NCBI GenBank assembly: GCA_030049955.1
Contig: JASIJX010000010.1
Location: 1-6,960 of the forward strand
Direction of reading: 5' to 3'
Length of the DNA: 6,960 nucleotides
Source: Acidobacteriaceae bacterium
GTDB taxonomy: Bacteria > Acidobacteriota > Terriglobia > Terriglobales > Acidobacteriaceae
Part shown: positions 1-6,854 of the stretch, one piece after another
How the letters are laid out: each line of letters starts with the position of its first letter
Numbering within the stretch: the stretch's first letter is position 1
Made by a program: the position numbers and the translations under genes
Notes under the pieces: generated by a model
What the model saw: the letters and a program-made list of their open reading frames with translations, nothing else
What the model was told of the DNA's origin: nothing
The model's database searches: none

Positions 1-258
1 GAGCTGGCTCTCAGCTACTTTGACCACTACTACAACCTGCGCGGCGAGCGCACGCTACGCTCCTACTCGCATGCAATCAACCTCAAGCGCCTCGACAGCC
101 AGCACTGGATGACGTCAGAGGAAGATGTCTGGTGCTTACCGGAACTGCTCATCGCGGCCAAGCATTACTCTCTCTTCCCACACAAGGTCGCACGCACATT
201 GCCGCGTCTCGACCGCCGCAGCTATGAGGCAGGAATGCACGGCTGGGTGCGGCACTGA
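1..258 (+). CDS. C-terminal fragment of an unrecognised protein
   Basis: Frame 1 is open from the first base to a TGA at 256-258, giving the last 85 residues of a protein whose start lies before the window. The codons look like a real gene (many C- or G-ending codons, few rare ones). The visible part is rich in aromatic residues, His and Arg: a Tyr-rich helix-like opening (SYFDHYYNLRGER), a middle with Trp and acidic residues (HWMTSEEDVWCLPELL), and a basic tail ending GMHGWVRH. I see no membrane segment, signal peptide or catalytic signature, and I do not recognise the family. It converges on the minus-strand gene at 382-912, with a 123-bp gap between them that contains a dispersed repeat. 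The reading frame is well supported; the function is unknown. Confidence 0.6.
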   Translation, partial: ELALSYFDHYYNLRGERTLRSYSHAINLKRLDSQHWMTSEEDVWCLPELLIAAKHYSLFPHKVARTLPRLDRRSYEAGMHGWVRH

Positions 259-306
259 GCCAATACGCAGCAAACAACCAACAGCGCAGACAATAACAGG
301 CTGTCA

Positions 307-338
307 TCCTGAGCGAAGCGAAGGATCTGCGGTTGCTT
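307..338 (+). repeat. Dispersed 32-bp intergenic repeat, copy 1
   Basis: This element begins TCCTGAGCGAAGCGAAGGA and continues into CTGCGGTTGCTT. Its first part is an imperfect inverted repeat (ATCCT at 306-310 against AGGAT at 322-326). A second copy with two differences lies inverted at 1008-1039. From memory this is a common intergenic repeat in Acidobacteriota, and its accidental translations (CHPERSEG on plus, LRFAQDD on minus) often turn up as spurious proteins. It sits between two convergent genes, where its hairpin could also help end transcription. That role is inference. Confidence 0.8.
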
Positions 339-381
339 TTTCTTATTGGCCCGCGATGCTATCGGCAGTTTGATGCAGCTA

Positions 382-912
382 TTAAAGAGGAACTTCCGGC
401 TGAGCAAATCCGTTGCCGCGTGTTAGGAGCGTCACTTCTGGTGGATAGTAAGAGACAACATCGATGAGGTGGTCGAGGCAGATTAGCTTGTAATGCAGAA
501 CTTCCTGAATATGACCGCCTGTATCGCGCATGATGTGATCGAGAAAGTGCGACTTTGCGTAGATGCGCAGAATCTTGCCTGAATAGACCTCGTCGTCATA
601 GCCGTTGCGGGCATTTGATCCTACGAGTTCCTCGGTTACCAAATAGGCGAGATAATGCGTCCACGATAGCTGAAATATCTTACATCCCTCGACCGACTCT
701 ATCGGGTGAGCCCCCGCCAGAATATTCGCGAGCTCCGGCCGATCGCTAAATTCTACCGCCGCCTCGTTGACGACAGCTTCTTCCACGATGATTCTCAGCG
801 AGTTGAATGTACGCTTGTCCAGTTCTGAGATTTCGCGCAGGTAAATATATCTGACGGAGTTCAGCTGCCTGATCGCAGCCGATTCAGGCAATTCCAAAGG
901 GTCCTTTGACAT
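382..912 (-). CDS. Conserved-looking hypothetical protein, 176 aa
   Basis: The frame runs from ATG at 912-910 to TAA at 384-382. No strong Shine-Dalgarno sequence precedes the start; only an AGG about nine bases upstream is seen. The protein looks soluble, with no signal peptide or membrane helix. Its most family-like stretches are KIFQLSWTHYLAYLVTEE (residues 78-95), GKILRIYAKSHFLDHI (112-127) and CLDHLIDVVSYYPPEV (145-160). From memory these resemble uncharacterised bacterial proteins with the same spacing of W..Y, Y.KS.FL and DV.S..PP, but I cannot name a domain or a function. Sampled 60-base lines inside the gene are close to 50% GC, against about 60-67% in lines from pckG, and codon choice is more mixed, which hints at separate ancestry. 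The gene stands alone between inverted copies of a 32-bp repeat. It is very likely real, with unknown function. Confidence 0.72.
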   Translation of the reverse strand: MSKDPLELPESAAIRQLNSVRYIYLREISELDKRTFNSLRIIVEEAVVNEAAVEFSDRPELANILAGAHPIESVEGCKIFQLSWTHYLAYLVTEELVGSNARNGYDDEVYSGKILRIYAKSHFLDHIMRDTGGHIQEVLHYKLICLDHLIDVVSYYPPEVTLLTRGNGFAQPEVPL

Positions 913-1007
913 GACAGCCTATATCGTAGCCGAAAGCCGGCCTCGCCCCGACTTCATAGCGAGTCACCCCTGCAAGATCGGCGCGGTTGGACCGCGCTCA
1001 GCCTTAG

Positions 1008-1039
1008 AAGCAACCGCAGCTCCTTCACTTCGCTCAGGA
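1008..1039 (-). repeat. Dispersed 32-bp intergenic repeat, copy 2 (inverted)
   Basis: Read on the minus strand, this segment matches copy 1 (307-338) at 30 of 32 positions; it begins TCCTGAGCGAAGTGAAGGA. The two copies face each other across the 176-residue gene, about 733 bp from outer end to outer end, with their GGTTGCTT ends pointing inward. This copy lies in the 151-bp gap between the R3H gene, which ends at 1064, and the start of the hypothetical gene at 912. Confidence 0.75.
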
Positions 1040-1063
1040 AGGCAGGATGTAACTGGCCAGCGC

Positions 1064-1615
1064 CTACCGCCGCCCAAACCCTCGCGGCTGCACCGGCGCT
1101 TTCACCGGCAAATCCGTCTTGCCTTGGGGATAGACAACAAGGAACCGCCCCGCGCCTTCGCCGCTGCTCGCAGTTTCAATGCCCTCAAGCCCGCGGCAGG
1201 CCATGTGCAATAGGCGGCGCTCGCGGCTGTTCATCGGCGGAAAGCTATACGGCACGCCCGTGCGGCGAACCTTCTCTGCAGCGGTTTCCGCCGCCATCCG
1301 CAGTTCCTGCGCGCGCAGCGCCTTAAAGTTGCCGGCGTCGAAGCTGATCAGATCATGTTCGCGCGGCTCCAGGCGAAGAATTTGCGCGGCAACGGTCTCG
1401 AGAGCGCGCAGCAACTCGCCATTGTGCGCCGTCACCATGGGCACGTCGGGGCCGCCCAGCTCTATGTAAATCTGCCGCGCTTCCAGCCCTTCGGGGTCGC
1501 GCGCGCCGTCGCCGGCGGTAATGCGGAACTTCAGGCGCATTCCGCCCAGCTTGTTCAGGGAGTTGAGGAATCCAGCAATCTTTTGTGCAGCTTCCTGCAA
1601 ATCGGCGATCGGCAT
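1064..1615 (-). CDS. R3H domain nucleic-acid-binding protein (Jag/KhpB-like)
   Basis: A 183-residue protein if it starts at the ATG 1615-1613 (MPIADLQEAAQKI), ending at TAG 1066-1064. Residues about 27-95 form a KH-like region with the HNGELLRALE turn at 64-73, in the place of the KH loop. Residues about 97-164 form an R3H domain: the PMNSRERRLLH motif at 127-137 gives the Arg-x3-His pair (R133, H137), followed by the ETASSGEG and RFLVVYP strand. This order is that of the C-terminal half of Jag/SpoIIIJ-associated proteins, which bind RNA in the cytoplasm and influence cell envelope growth in Firmicutes. The separate Jag N-terminal domain is not evident. The frame extends upstream to a TTG at 1717 (217 aa), but those 34 residues are Ala/Arg-rich and unlike a domain, so I prefer the ATG, although no clear ribosome-binding site precedes it. 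The usual rnpA-yidC-mnmE neighbours are absent. Confidence 0.82.
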   Translation of the reverse strand: MPIADLQEAAQKIAGFLNSLNKLGGMRLKFRITAGDGARDPEGLEARQIYIELGGPDVPMVTAHNGELLRALETVAAQILRLEPREHDLISFDAGNFKALRAQELRMAAETAAEKVRRTGVPYSFPPMNSRERRLLHMACRGLEGIETASSGEGAGRFLVVYPQGKTDLPVKAPVQPRGFGRR

Positions 1616-1935
1616 GTCGTAAACCAGTATCGCAGAGCGGGCCCGTGCTGCGCGCGGGAAAAGTGCCAATGGTAATCGTTCGGCATCGGCACGCCGGCCA
1701 GCAGCGGGAAGACACAATTCCGTTTTGGTTGCGGGGGCAAAAGATTGACCTCAGATCTCGACTCCGATGGAAAACGCGGCAAAATCACACACGCGATGCG
1801 CTTAAAGGCATTGCCGGCCTGATTGCAGCCTCAACTGTCGCAGCTTCTGCCCGCCCACCCGGCCAAACATTCTGAGATCACGACCGGACTGCCAGTAATC
1901 ATGTGGCCGCCCGGCGACTGAGTCTCAAGCACTTC
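1616..1935. other. 320-bp intergenic gap, nothing recognisable
   Basis: This stretch separates the 3' end of the dehydrogenase from the start of the R3H gene, both on the minus strand. It would be 218 bp if the R3H gene used its TTG at 1717. I see no RNA gene, no strong terminator hairpin with a T-run, and no convincing sigma-70 promoter. Open frames across it have unconvincing composition. The R3H gene is probably transcribed from somewhere in here. Confidence 0.5.
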
Positions 1936-3585
1936 TCAGCTTTTCGCAAACACATGCTGGCCATGCAGCGCGTCATGCTCGTGGCCCACGGCGTCGCGCG
2001 TGTACTGGCCGTTTATCATGCGCAGAATGCCCAGCCGGTTCTCATTCCTTAGCTCGTCGAGCAGGCAGCTCTGCGGCAGGTCCTGATAGCAGATCGGCCG
2101 CGCCCAGCGGCGGATGGCCAGCGTGCCCACTGACGTGAAGCGGCTGTCGCTGGTAGCTGGGAACGGCCCGCCATGCACCATTGCGTGGCACACCTCCACG
2201 CCCGTAGGAAAGCCGTTGATGATGAGCCGGCCGGCCTTGCATTCCAGAACGTTGATCAAGTCGGAATACTCGGTTAGATCGTGCTCCGTTCCGTGCAGCG
2301 TTGCCGTCAACTGGCCCTCCACCCTGCGCGCCAGCGCCAACATCTCGTCGCGGCTTTCAAAGCGCACAATAAGCGTCGTCGGGCCAAAAACCTCGCCGGC
2401 CAGCTTCGGGTTCTTCATCAGCTCTTTTCCACTGATCTCAAAGAGTGTTGTTATCGCGTAACAGCTCTTCCGGTTGTCGGGAGCCTGAGCCTGAGCCTGC
2501 GCCAGCGTTTCTACTGCCCTATGGCCGTTACGCTCCTCCACGTCTTCCTGGTAGCTTCTCGCAATGTCTTCGGTCAGCATGGGCTGGCAGGGCGCTTGTT
2601 GCACCAGCTTCTTCAATTCGGCCACGAGTGCATCAGCCTGCTCGCCGCGCGGCAAAAACACCAGCCCCGGCTTGGTGCAAAACTGGCCTACGCCGAGAGT
2701 GAATGATCCGAACAGGCCTGCGGCAATCTGTGCAGCACGCGTCCCGAGCGCCTCAGGCAAAACAAAGATCGGATTCACGCTGCTCATCTCCGTAAAACAC
2801 GGGATGGGCTCGGGACGCGCAGCGCATATATCCATCAGCGTCTTGCCGCCGCGCAGCGAGCCGGTAAAGCCCACGCCCTTGATCTTCGGATGCTTCACAA
2901 GCGCCGCGCCCAGTTCGCTTCCCTGGCCGAAGAGCAGCGCAAACGTGCCGCTGTGCAGATTGTTCTCGCGTACGCTGTGTGCGATCACCTGGCCCACCAG
3001 TTCGCTCGTTCCCGGATGCGCGGAATGCGCCTTGACGATCACCGGATTTCCGGCCGCAAGCGCCGAAGCCGTGTCGCCGCCTGCCACCGAAAACGCCAGA
3101 GGAAAATTGCTGGAGCCGAAGACTGCGATCGGCCCGAGCGGCCGCAGCATGGAGCGAATATCGGGCCGCGGCGCCGGTTTGCGGCCCGGCAGCGCCAGAT
3201 CGATACGCGCGTCCACCCATGAGCCCTCTTCGACCACCTCGGCAAACAGCCGAAGCTGATTCACCGTCCGCGCCAGCTCGCCTTTCAGCCGCGCTTCCGG
3301 CAGCGCCGTCTCGGCGTTGGCGCGAGCCACTAGATCGGCTTCAATCGCCTCAAGGCCGGCAGCAATATCGCGCAGTAATTTACCCTTTTGCTCGCCCGGC
3401 AAATTGCGATAGCTGCTGAAGGCCTCATCGGCCAGATCAGCCGCACGGTTCAGGTCATGGAGAGATGCGTAGTGAAACTCAGGCTCGAGCGATTTCCCCG
3501 CAGCTGGATTGAAGCCGGCGAAGGTCCCACCGCTCGACTCATGCGATGCACCACTGATGATTGAATATCCGGAGAGCTTAGTCAT
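1936..3585 (-). CDS. Alpha-ketoglutaric semialdehyde dehydrogenase (2,5-dioxovalerate dehydrogenase)
   Basis: This NAD(P)-dependent aldehyde dehydrogenase should oxidise 2,5-dioxopentanoate to alpha-ketoglutarate, the last step of non-phosphorylative pentose, glucarate or hydroxyproline breakdown. Numbered from ATG 3585 (549 aa), the fold's landmarks are present: SSNFPLAFSVAGGDTASAL with the catalytic Asn at 160, VIVKAH with the cofactor Lys at 185, GFTGS at 239-243, the general base Glu266 in FTEMSSVNP, the nucleophile Cys303 in GVGQFCTKPG, and EVFGP at 398-402. The SSVNP, QFCTKPG and RRWARPICYQ phrasing is typical of KGSADH rather than of other aldehyde dehydrogenases. The frame stays open upstream to ATG 3714 (592 aa), but that extension consists largely of a tandem repeat. 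GGAA seven bases before ATG 3585 and a family length near 525-530 favour the shorter form. About 20 residues after INGQ exceed the usual C-terminus. The gene is divergent from the dehydratase at 3977, which makes its substrate. Confidence 0.92.
   Translation of the reverse strand: MTKLSGYSIISGASHESSGGTFAGFNPAAGKSLEPEFHYASLHDLNRAADLADEAFSSYRNLPGEQKGKLLRDIAAGLEAIEADLVARANAETALPEARLKGELARTVNQLRLFAEVVEEGSWVDARIDLALPGRKPAPRPDIRSMLRPLGPIAVFGSSNFPLAFSVAGGDTASALAAGNPVIVKAHSAHPGTSELVGQVIAHSVRENNLHSGTFALLFGQGSELGAALVKHPKIKGVGFTGSLRGGKTLMDICAARPEPIPCFTEMSSVNPIFVLPEALGTRAAQIAAGLFGSFTLGVGQFCTKPGLVFLPRGEQADALVAELKKLVQQAPCQPMLTEDIARSYQEDVEERNGHRAVETLAQAQAQAPDNRKSCYAITTLFEISGKELMKNPKLAGEVFGPTTLIVRFESRDEMLALARRVEGQLTATLHGTEHDLTEYSDLINVLECKAGRLIINGFPTGVEVCHAMVHGGPFPATSDSRFTSVGTLAIRRWARPICYQDLPQSCLLDELRNENRLGILRMINGQYTRDAVGHEHDALHGQHVFAKS
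2481..2498. repeat. Hexanucleotide microsatellite inside the dehydrogenase gene
   Basis: Three perfect copies of GAGCCT lie in a row, followed by a degenerate GCGCC. On the coding (minus) strand they give an alternating Gln-Ala run (QAQAQAQAP, near residues 362-368 from the 549-residue start). A six-base unit keeps the frame, so copy-number change would alter loop length without breaking the enzyme. The run lies in a poorly conserved stretch after the nucleophile domain. Confidence 0.8.
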
Positions 3586-3603
3586 CACGGTTTCCATCAT
3601 ATT

Positions 3604-3678
3604 CTGTGAATGCATGTCCTGTGGATGCGCGTTCTTCGGATTCGCGCTCTCTGAATGCGTGTCCTGTCGATGCGTGGA
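3604..3678. repeat. Five tandem imperfect 15-bp repeats
   Basis: Five contiguous units begin at 3604, 3619, 3634, 3649 and 3664, with consensus CTGTGGATGCGTGTC. They differ from it at 2, 2, 6, 2 and 3 positions, the middle unit being the most decayed. The array ends 18 bp upstream of the preferred dehydrogenase start. On the minus strand the period keeps the dehydrogenase frame open, so the units would read STHRQ, DTHSE, SANPK, NAHPQ and DMHSQ if translation began at 3714. Differences between units mostly change the amino acid, which argues against strong selection on a peptide. Confidence 0.85.
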
Positions 3679-3728
3679 GAGTCGCAATAGTACAGGAAGC
3701 TCAGAGGGCACCATCGAAGCGTTGAAGG

Positions 3729-3748
3729 GTACGGGCTTTAGCCCGTAC
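3729..3748. repeat. GGGCTTTAGCCC-type palindrome, left of dehydratase gene
   Basis: GTACGGGCTTTAGCCCGTAC has perfect 9-bp arms (3729-3737 and 3740-3748) around a TT centre. A related but decayed copy, GGGGCTTTAACTCC, follows at 3771-3784. The same core recurs at 4838-4848 and 4902-4915 on the other side of the dehydratase gene. I know this type as a common intergenic repeat of Acidobacteriota. It could form a cruciform or an RNA hairpin. Confidence 0.8.
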
Positions 3749-3823
3749 GTTAAAAGCTCGCCAAATGCACGGGGCTTTAACTCCTGAAGAAATGCCCGGC
3801 AAACTGACCCACTACAGCGGGAA

Positions 3824-3837
3824 GATTCTTGAGAATC
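3824..3837. promoter_or_regulatory. Possible operator: GATTCT/AGAATC palindrome
   Basis: Perfect 6-bp arms (3824-3829 and 3832-3837) surround a TG centre. The 14-bp size and position between two divergent catabolic genes suit a dimeric regulator of the GntR, LacI or IclR kind, but I cannot assign a family. It does not belong to the GGGCTTTAGCCC repeat type. Confidence 0.35.
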
Positions 3838-3880
3838 GCGACCGATAGCGGTACGATGGCAGGACCGGAATTCGACCCGG

Positions 3881-3907
3881 GCCCAATATGTCTAGCTTGA
3901 ATTGGGC
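3881..3907. promoter_or_regulatory. Inverted repeat GCCCAAT/ATTGGGC before the dehydratase gene
   Basis: Perfect 7-bp arms at 3881-3887 and 3901-3907 are separated by 13 bases, about 70-95 bp upstream of the GTG start. It may be an operator with half-sites roughly two helical turns apart, or a leader hairpin. It overlaps a TTG at 3902 that would open a longer dehydratase frame, which makes that TTG an unlikely start. Confidence 0.35.
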
Positions 3908-3976
3908 AGTGCGCATTTCTATCCTTCAATGACATGCGGCGGGTCGGGCCGTTTATCGCAACATAGAGAACACATC

Positions 3977-4801
<825 letters not shown>

Positions 4802-4835
4802 CTGTAGCGGGCCCGCTTCGAAGTTTTGTAGGTCA

Positions 4836-4875
4836 AAGGCTTTAGCCCGTGAAAGGTACAGACTTCAGCCCGCAC
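4836..4875. repeat. Two degenerate GGCTTTAGCCC-type copies
   Basis: AAGGCTTTAGCCCGT (4836-4850) is followed closely by GACTTCAGCCCGCACGT (4861-4877), which keeps only the right half. Both resemble the right arm of the palindrome at 3729-3748, including the CCCGTACGT-like continuation. They lie in the 235-bp gap between the dehydratase gene and pckG. Confidence 0.6.
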
Positions 4876-4901
4876 GTCAGTCATCCAAAATAAATATCAG
4901 C

Positions 4902-4915
4902 GGGGCTTTAGCCCC
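4902..4915. repeat. GGGGCTTTAGCCCC palindrome
   Basis: Perfect 6-bp arms flank a TT centre, with CTCAGGG following. It is about 100 bp after the dehydratase stop codon. As RNA it would form a short GC-rich hairpin, but no T-run follows, so calling it a terminator is not justified. Confidence 0.75.
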
Positions 4916-4962
4916 TCAGGGAATCCAAATTCAAACTCCGCACTACCCTCACCCGGAATGGG

Positions 4963-4993
4963 TTGACCTCTGGCGAAGTGAGACGAGTTGACA
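4963..4993 (+). promoter_or_regulatory. Candidate pckG promoter region with two TTGAC boxes
   Basis: TTGACC (4963-4968) and TTGACA (4988-4993) lie 25 bp apart, 44-74 bp before the pckG start. TTGACA is a perfect -35 hexamer, but the sequence 17 bp later (CAACCT, within a GC-rich stretch containing GCGCCGGCGC at 4997-5006) is a poor -10. This is a weak call; transcription may begin elsewhere in the 4802-5036 gap. Confidence 0.22.
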
Positions 4994-5021
4994 CGAGCGC
5001 CGGCGCGCCGCAACCTCCATT

Positions 5022-5027
5022 GAGGAG
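5022..5027 (+). promoter_or_regulatory. Shine-Dalgarno sequence of pckG
   Basis: GAGGAG lies nine bases before ATG 5037. It is the clearest ribosome-binding site in the window and fixes the pckG start, since no competing in-frame ATG is this well placed. Confidence 0.8.
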
Positions 5028-5036
5028 AAAGTCCAC

Positions 5037-6854
5037 ATGGGCATTTCCGCACTTGCTGTTCCCACCACCAACAAACATCTCGTCCGTTGGGTGGAAAAAA
5101 TGGCCGAGCTCTGCCAGCCGGCGCGCATCCACTGGGTCGACGGCTCGCAGGCCGAGTACGACTTCCTCTGCGACCAATTGGTAAACGCAGGCACCTTCAC
5201 GCGCCTCAACCAGGAGCTGTGGCCCGGCTGCTTTTTAGCCCGCAGCGCGCCTACCGACGTCGCCCGCGTCGAAGACCGCACCTTCATCTGCTCACTATCC
5301 AAAGACAACGCCGGTCCCACGAATAATTGGCAGGATCCATACGAGATGCGCCGCACCCTCAAGCGGCTCTTCCGCGGCTCCATGGCTGGCCGAACTATGT
5401 ACGTGCTGCCCTTCAGCATGGGCCCCATCGGCTCGCCCATGTCGCAAATCGGCGTGCAACTCACTGATTCCGCCTACGTCGTCGTCAACATGCGCATCAT
5501 GGCGCGCATCGGCGCGCCCGTCTTTGCCGAAATCGACAAAGACCTCAAGCGTGTAGTCCCTTGCATGCACTCCGTCGGCGCGCCGCTCGCGCCCGGCCAA
5601 AAGGACGTTCCCTGGCCCTGCAATGACACCAAGTACATCGTCCACTTCCCCGAGACGCGTGAAATCTGGAGCTACGGCTCCGGCTACGGCGGCAACGCGC
5701 TCCTTGGCAAAAAATGCTTCGCCCTCCGCATCGCCTCCAACATCGCCCGTGACGAAGGCTGGATGGCCGAGCACATGCTTATCCTCGGCGTCGAATCGCC
5801 TAAGCACGAAAAGACCTACGTCGCCGCGGCCTTCCCCTCAGCCTGCGGCAAAACCAATTTCGCCATGATGATTCCGCCCAAAGGCTTCGAGGGGTGGAAA
5901 GTCTGGACCGTCGGCGACGACATCGCCTGGATCAAGCCCGGCCCAGGCGGCGAGTTGCGCGCCATCAATCCTGAGGCCGGCTTCTTCGGCGTCGCCCCCG
6001 GAACCAGCGCCAAAACCAATCCCAACGCCATGGCCACGCTCGCGCGCAACACCATCTTCACCAACGTGGCGCTCACCCCCGAGGGCGGCGTCTGGTGGGA
6101 AGGCATGACCGATGCTGTGCCCGCAGAACTCATCGACTGGCGCGGCAACCCGTGGACGCCCGAAATCGGCAAACAAACCGGCCAGCCCGCCGCGCACCCC
6201 AACGGCCGCTTCACCGCTCCGGCCCGTCAATGCCCTTGCATCGATCACGACTGGGAAAACCCCGAAGGCGTCCCCATCTCGGCCATCATCTTCGGTGGCC
6301 GCCGCGCCTGCACCATTCCGCTCGTCTACCAGGCCTTCAACTGGTCCTCCGGCGTCTACGTCGGCGCCACCATGGGCTCTGAAACCACCGCAGCCGTGGC
6401 CGGCGCTAACGGCCAGGTCCGCCGCGACCCCATGGCCATGCTGCCCTTCTGCGGCTACCACATGGGCGATTACTTCCGCCACTGGCTCAAGATGCAGCGC
6501 AACCTGCCTTTCACCCCGCGCGTCTTTCACGTCAACTGGTTCCGCAAAGACGAGAATGGCAAATTCCTCTGGCCCGGATTCTCCGAGAACATGCGCATCC
6601 TCAAGTGGATCGTCGATCGCGTCCACGGCCGCGCTCTCGCCCGCGAAACCCCCATCGGCTGGACACCCTACTACGAAGACATCCACTGGAAGGGCCTCAA
6701 CTTCCCGCAGGAAAAATTCGACAAGCTGCAGGAAGTCGACCGCAAGGCCTGGCGCAAAGAAGTAATGAACCACGAAGAGCTTTTCTTAGAGCTCCACGCC
6801 CACCTCCCGCCCGAAATGATCTACGAGCGCGAGCTGCTCATCTGCCGCCTGTAG
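5037..6854 (+). CDS. pckG: Phosphoenolpyruvate carboxykinase (GTP)
   Basis: This cytosolic enzyme interconverts oxaloacetate + GTP and PEP + CO2 + GDP, the entry step of gluconeogenesis from TCA intermediates. It is 605 residues, normal for the GTP class, and complete. Landmarks in order are [18 protein letters not shown] (81-98); the [22 protein letters not shown] substrate region (124-145); [18 protein letters not shown] with the metal-site lysine region (217-234) and His246; the P-loop FPSACGKTN (266-274) with the class-specific reactive Cys270; the kinase-2 motif VGDDIAW (292-298) with metal-binding Asp; and the guanine-side [24 protein letters not shown] region (502-525). The ATP-type enzyme lacks this reactive Cys and is shorter. 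The gene follows the dehydratase gene after 235 bp of repeat-containing sequence and has its own ribosome-binding site, so it is probably a separate unit. No frameshift or missing catalytic residue was seen. Confidence 0.97.
   Translation: MGISALAVPTTNKHLVRWVEKMAELCQPARIHWVDGSQAEYDFLCDQLVNAGTFTRLNQELWPGCFLARSAPTDVARVEDRTFICSLSKDNAGPTNNWQDPYEMRRTLKRLFRGSMAGRTMYVLPFSMGPIGSPMSQIGVQLTDSAYVVVNMRIMARIGAPVFAEIDKDLKRVVPCMHSVGAPLAPGQKDVPWPCNDTKYIVHFPETREIWSYGSGYGGNALLGKKCFALRIASNIARDEGWMAEHMLILGVESPKHEKTYVAAAFPSACGKTNFAMMIPPKGFEGWKVWTVGDDIAWIKPGPGGELRAINPEAGFFGVAPGTSAKTNPNAMATLARNTIFTNVALTPEGGVWWEGMTDAVPAELIDWRGNPWTPEIGKQTGQPAAHPNGRFTAPARQCPCIDHDWENPEGVPISAIIFGGRRACTIPLVYQAFNWSSGVYVGATMGSETTAAVAGANGQVRRDPMAMLPFCGYHMGDYFRHWLKMQRNLPFTPRVFHVNWFRKDENGKFLWPGFSENMRILKWIVDRVHGRALARETPIGWTPYYEDIHWKGLNFPQEKFDKLQEVDRKAWRKEVMNHEELFLELHAHLPPEMIYERELLICRL

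Larger units (their letters stand above)
3586..3976. promoter_or_regulatory. Divergent intergenic region between dehydrogenase and dehydratase genes
   Basis: This 391-bp region must hold the promoters for both sugar-acid genes. Moving from the minus-strand start, it contains five 15-bp tandem repeats (3604-3678), a TACTAT hexamer on the minus strand (3692-3687) that could be a -10 box for the dehydrogenase but lacks a good -35, a 20-bp GGGCTTTAGCCC-type palindrome (3729-3748), a degenerate relative GGGGCTTTAACTCC (3771-3784), a GATTCT/AGAATC palindrome (3824-3837) and a GCCCAAT/ATTGGGC inverted repeat (3881-3907). No clear plus-strand sigma-70 promoter is visible. No regulator gene lies beside the pair in this window. 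Confidence 0.6.

Noticed and set aside
125..373. A small plus-strand open frame that includes the 32-bp repeat
   Set aside because: It overlaps the frame-1 gene end and its CHPERSEG stretch is the translation of a dispersed repeat, a well-known source of spurious proteins. The minus-strand frame over the same repeat (222-407) is rejected likewise.
1616..1717. Extension of the R3H protein to a TTG at 1717
   Set aside because: The 34 extra residues are Ala/Arg-rich without domain character and would need a rare start codon. It cannot be fully excluded because the preferred ATG lacks a clear ribosome-binding site.
3604..3678. CRISPR array
   Set aside because: The units are contiguous 15-mers without unique spacers, and no cas gene is present.
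3586..3714. Extension of the dehydrogenase to ATG 3714 (592 aa)
   Set aside because: The extra 43 residues are mostly the tandem repeat, the protein would exceed family length, and no ribosome-binding site precedes this ATG, whereas GGAA precedes the ATG at 3585.
3841..3852. ACCG-ATAG-CGGT mini palindrome
   Set aside because: Four-base arms are expected often by chance in GC-rich sequence.
5838..6773. A 311-codon open frame on the minus strand inside pckG
   Set aside because: It lies fully within a certain gene, has Ala/Gly/Val/Asp-rich composition typical of the antisense of GC-rich codons, and has no recognisable domain.
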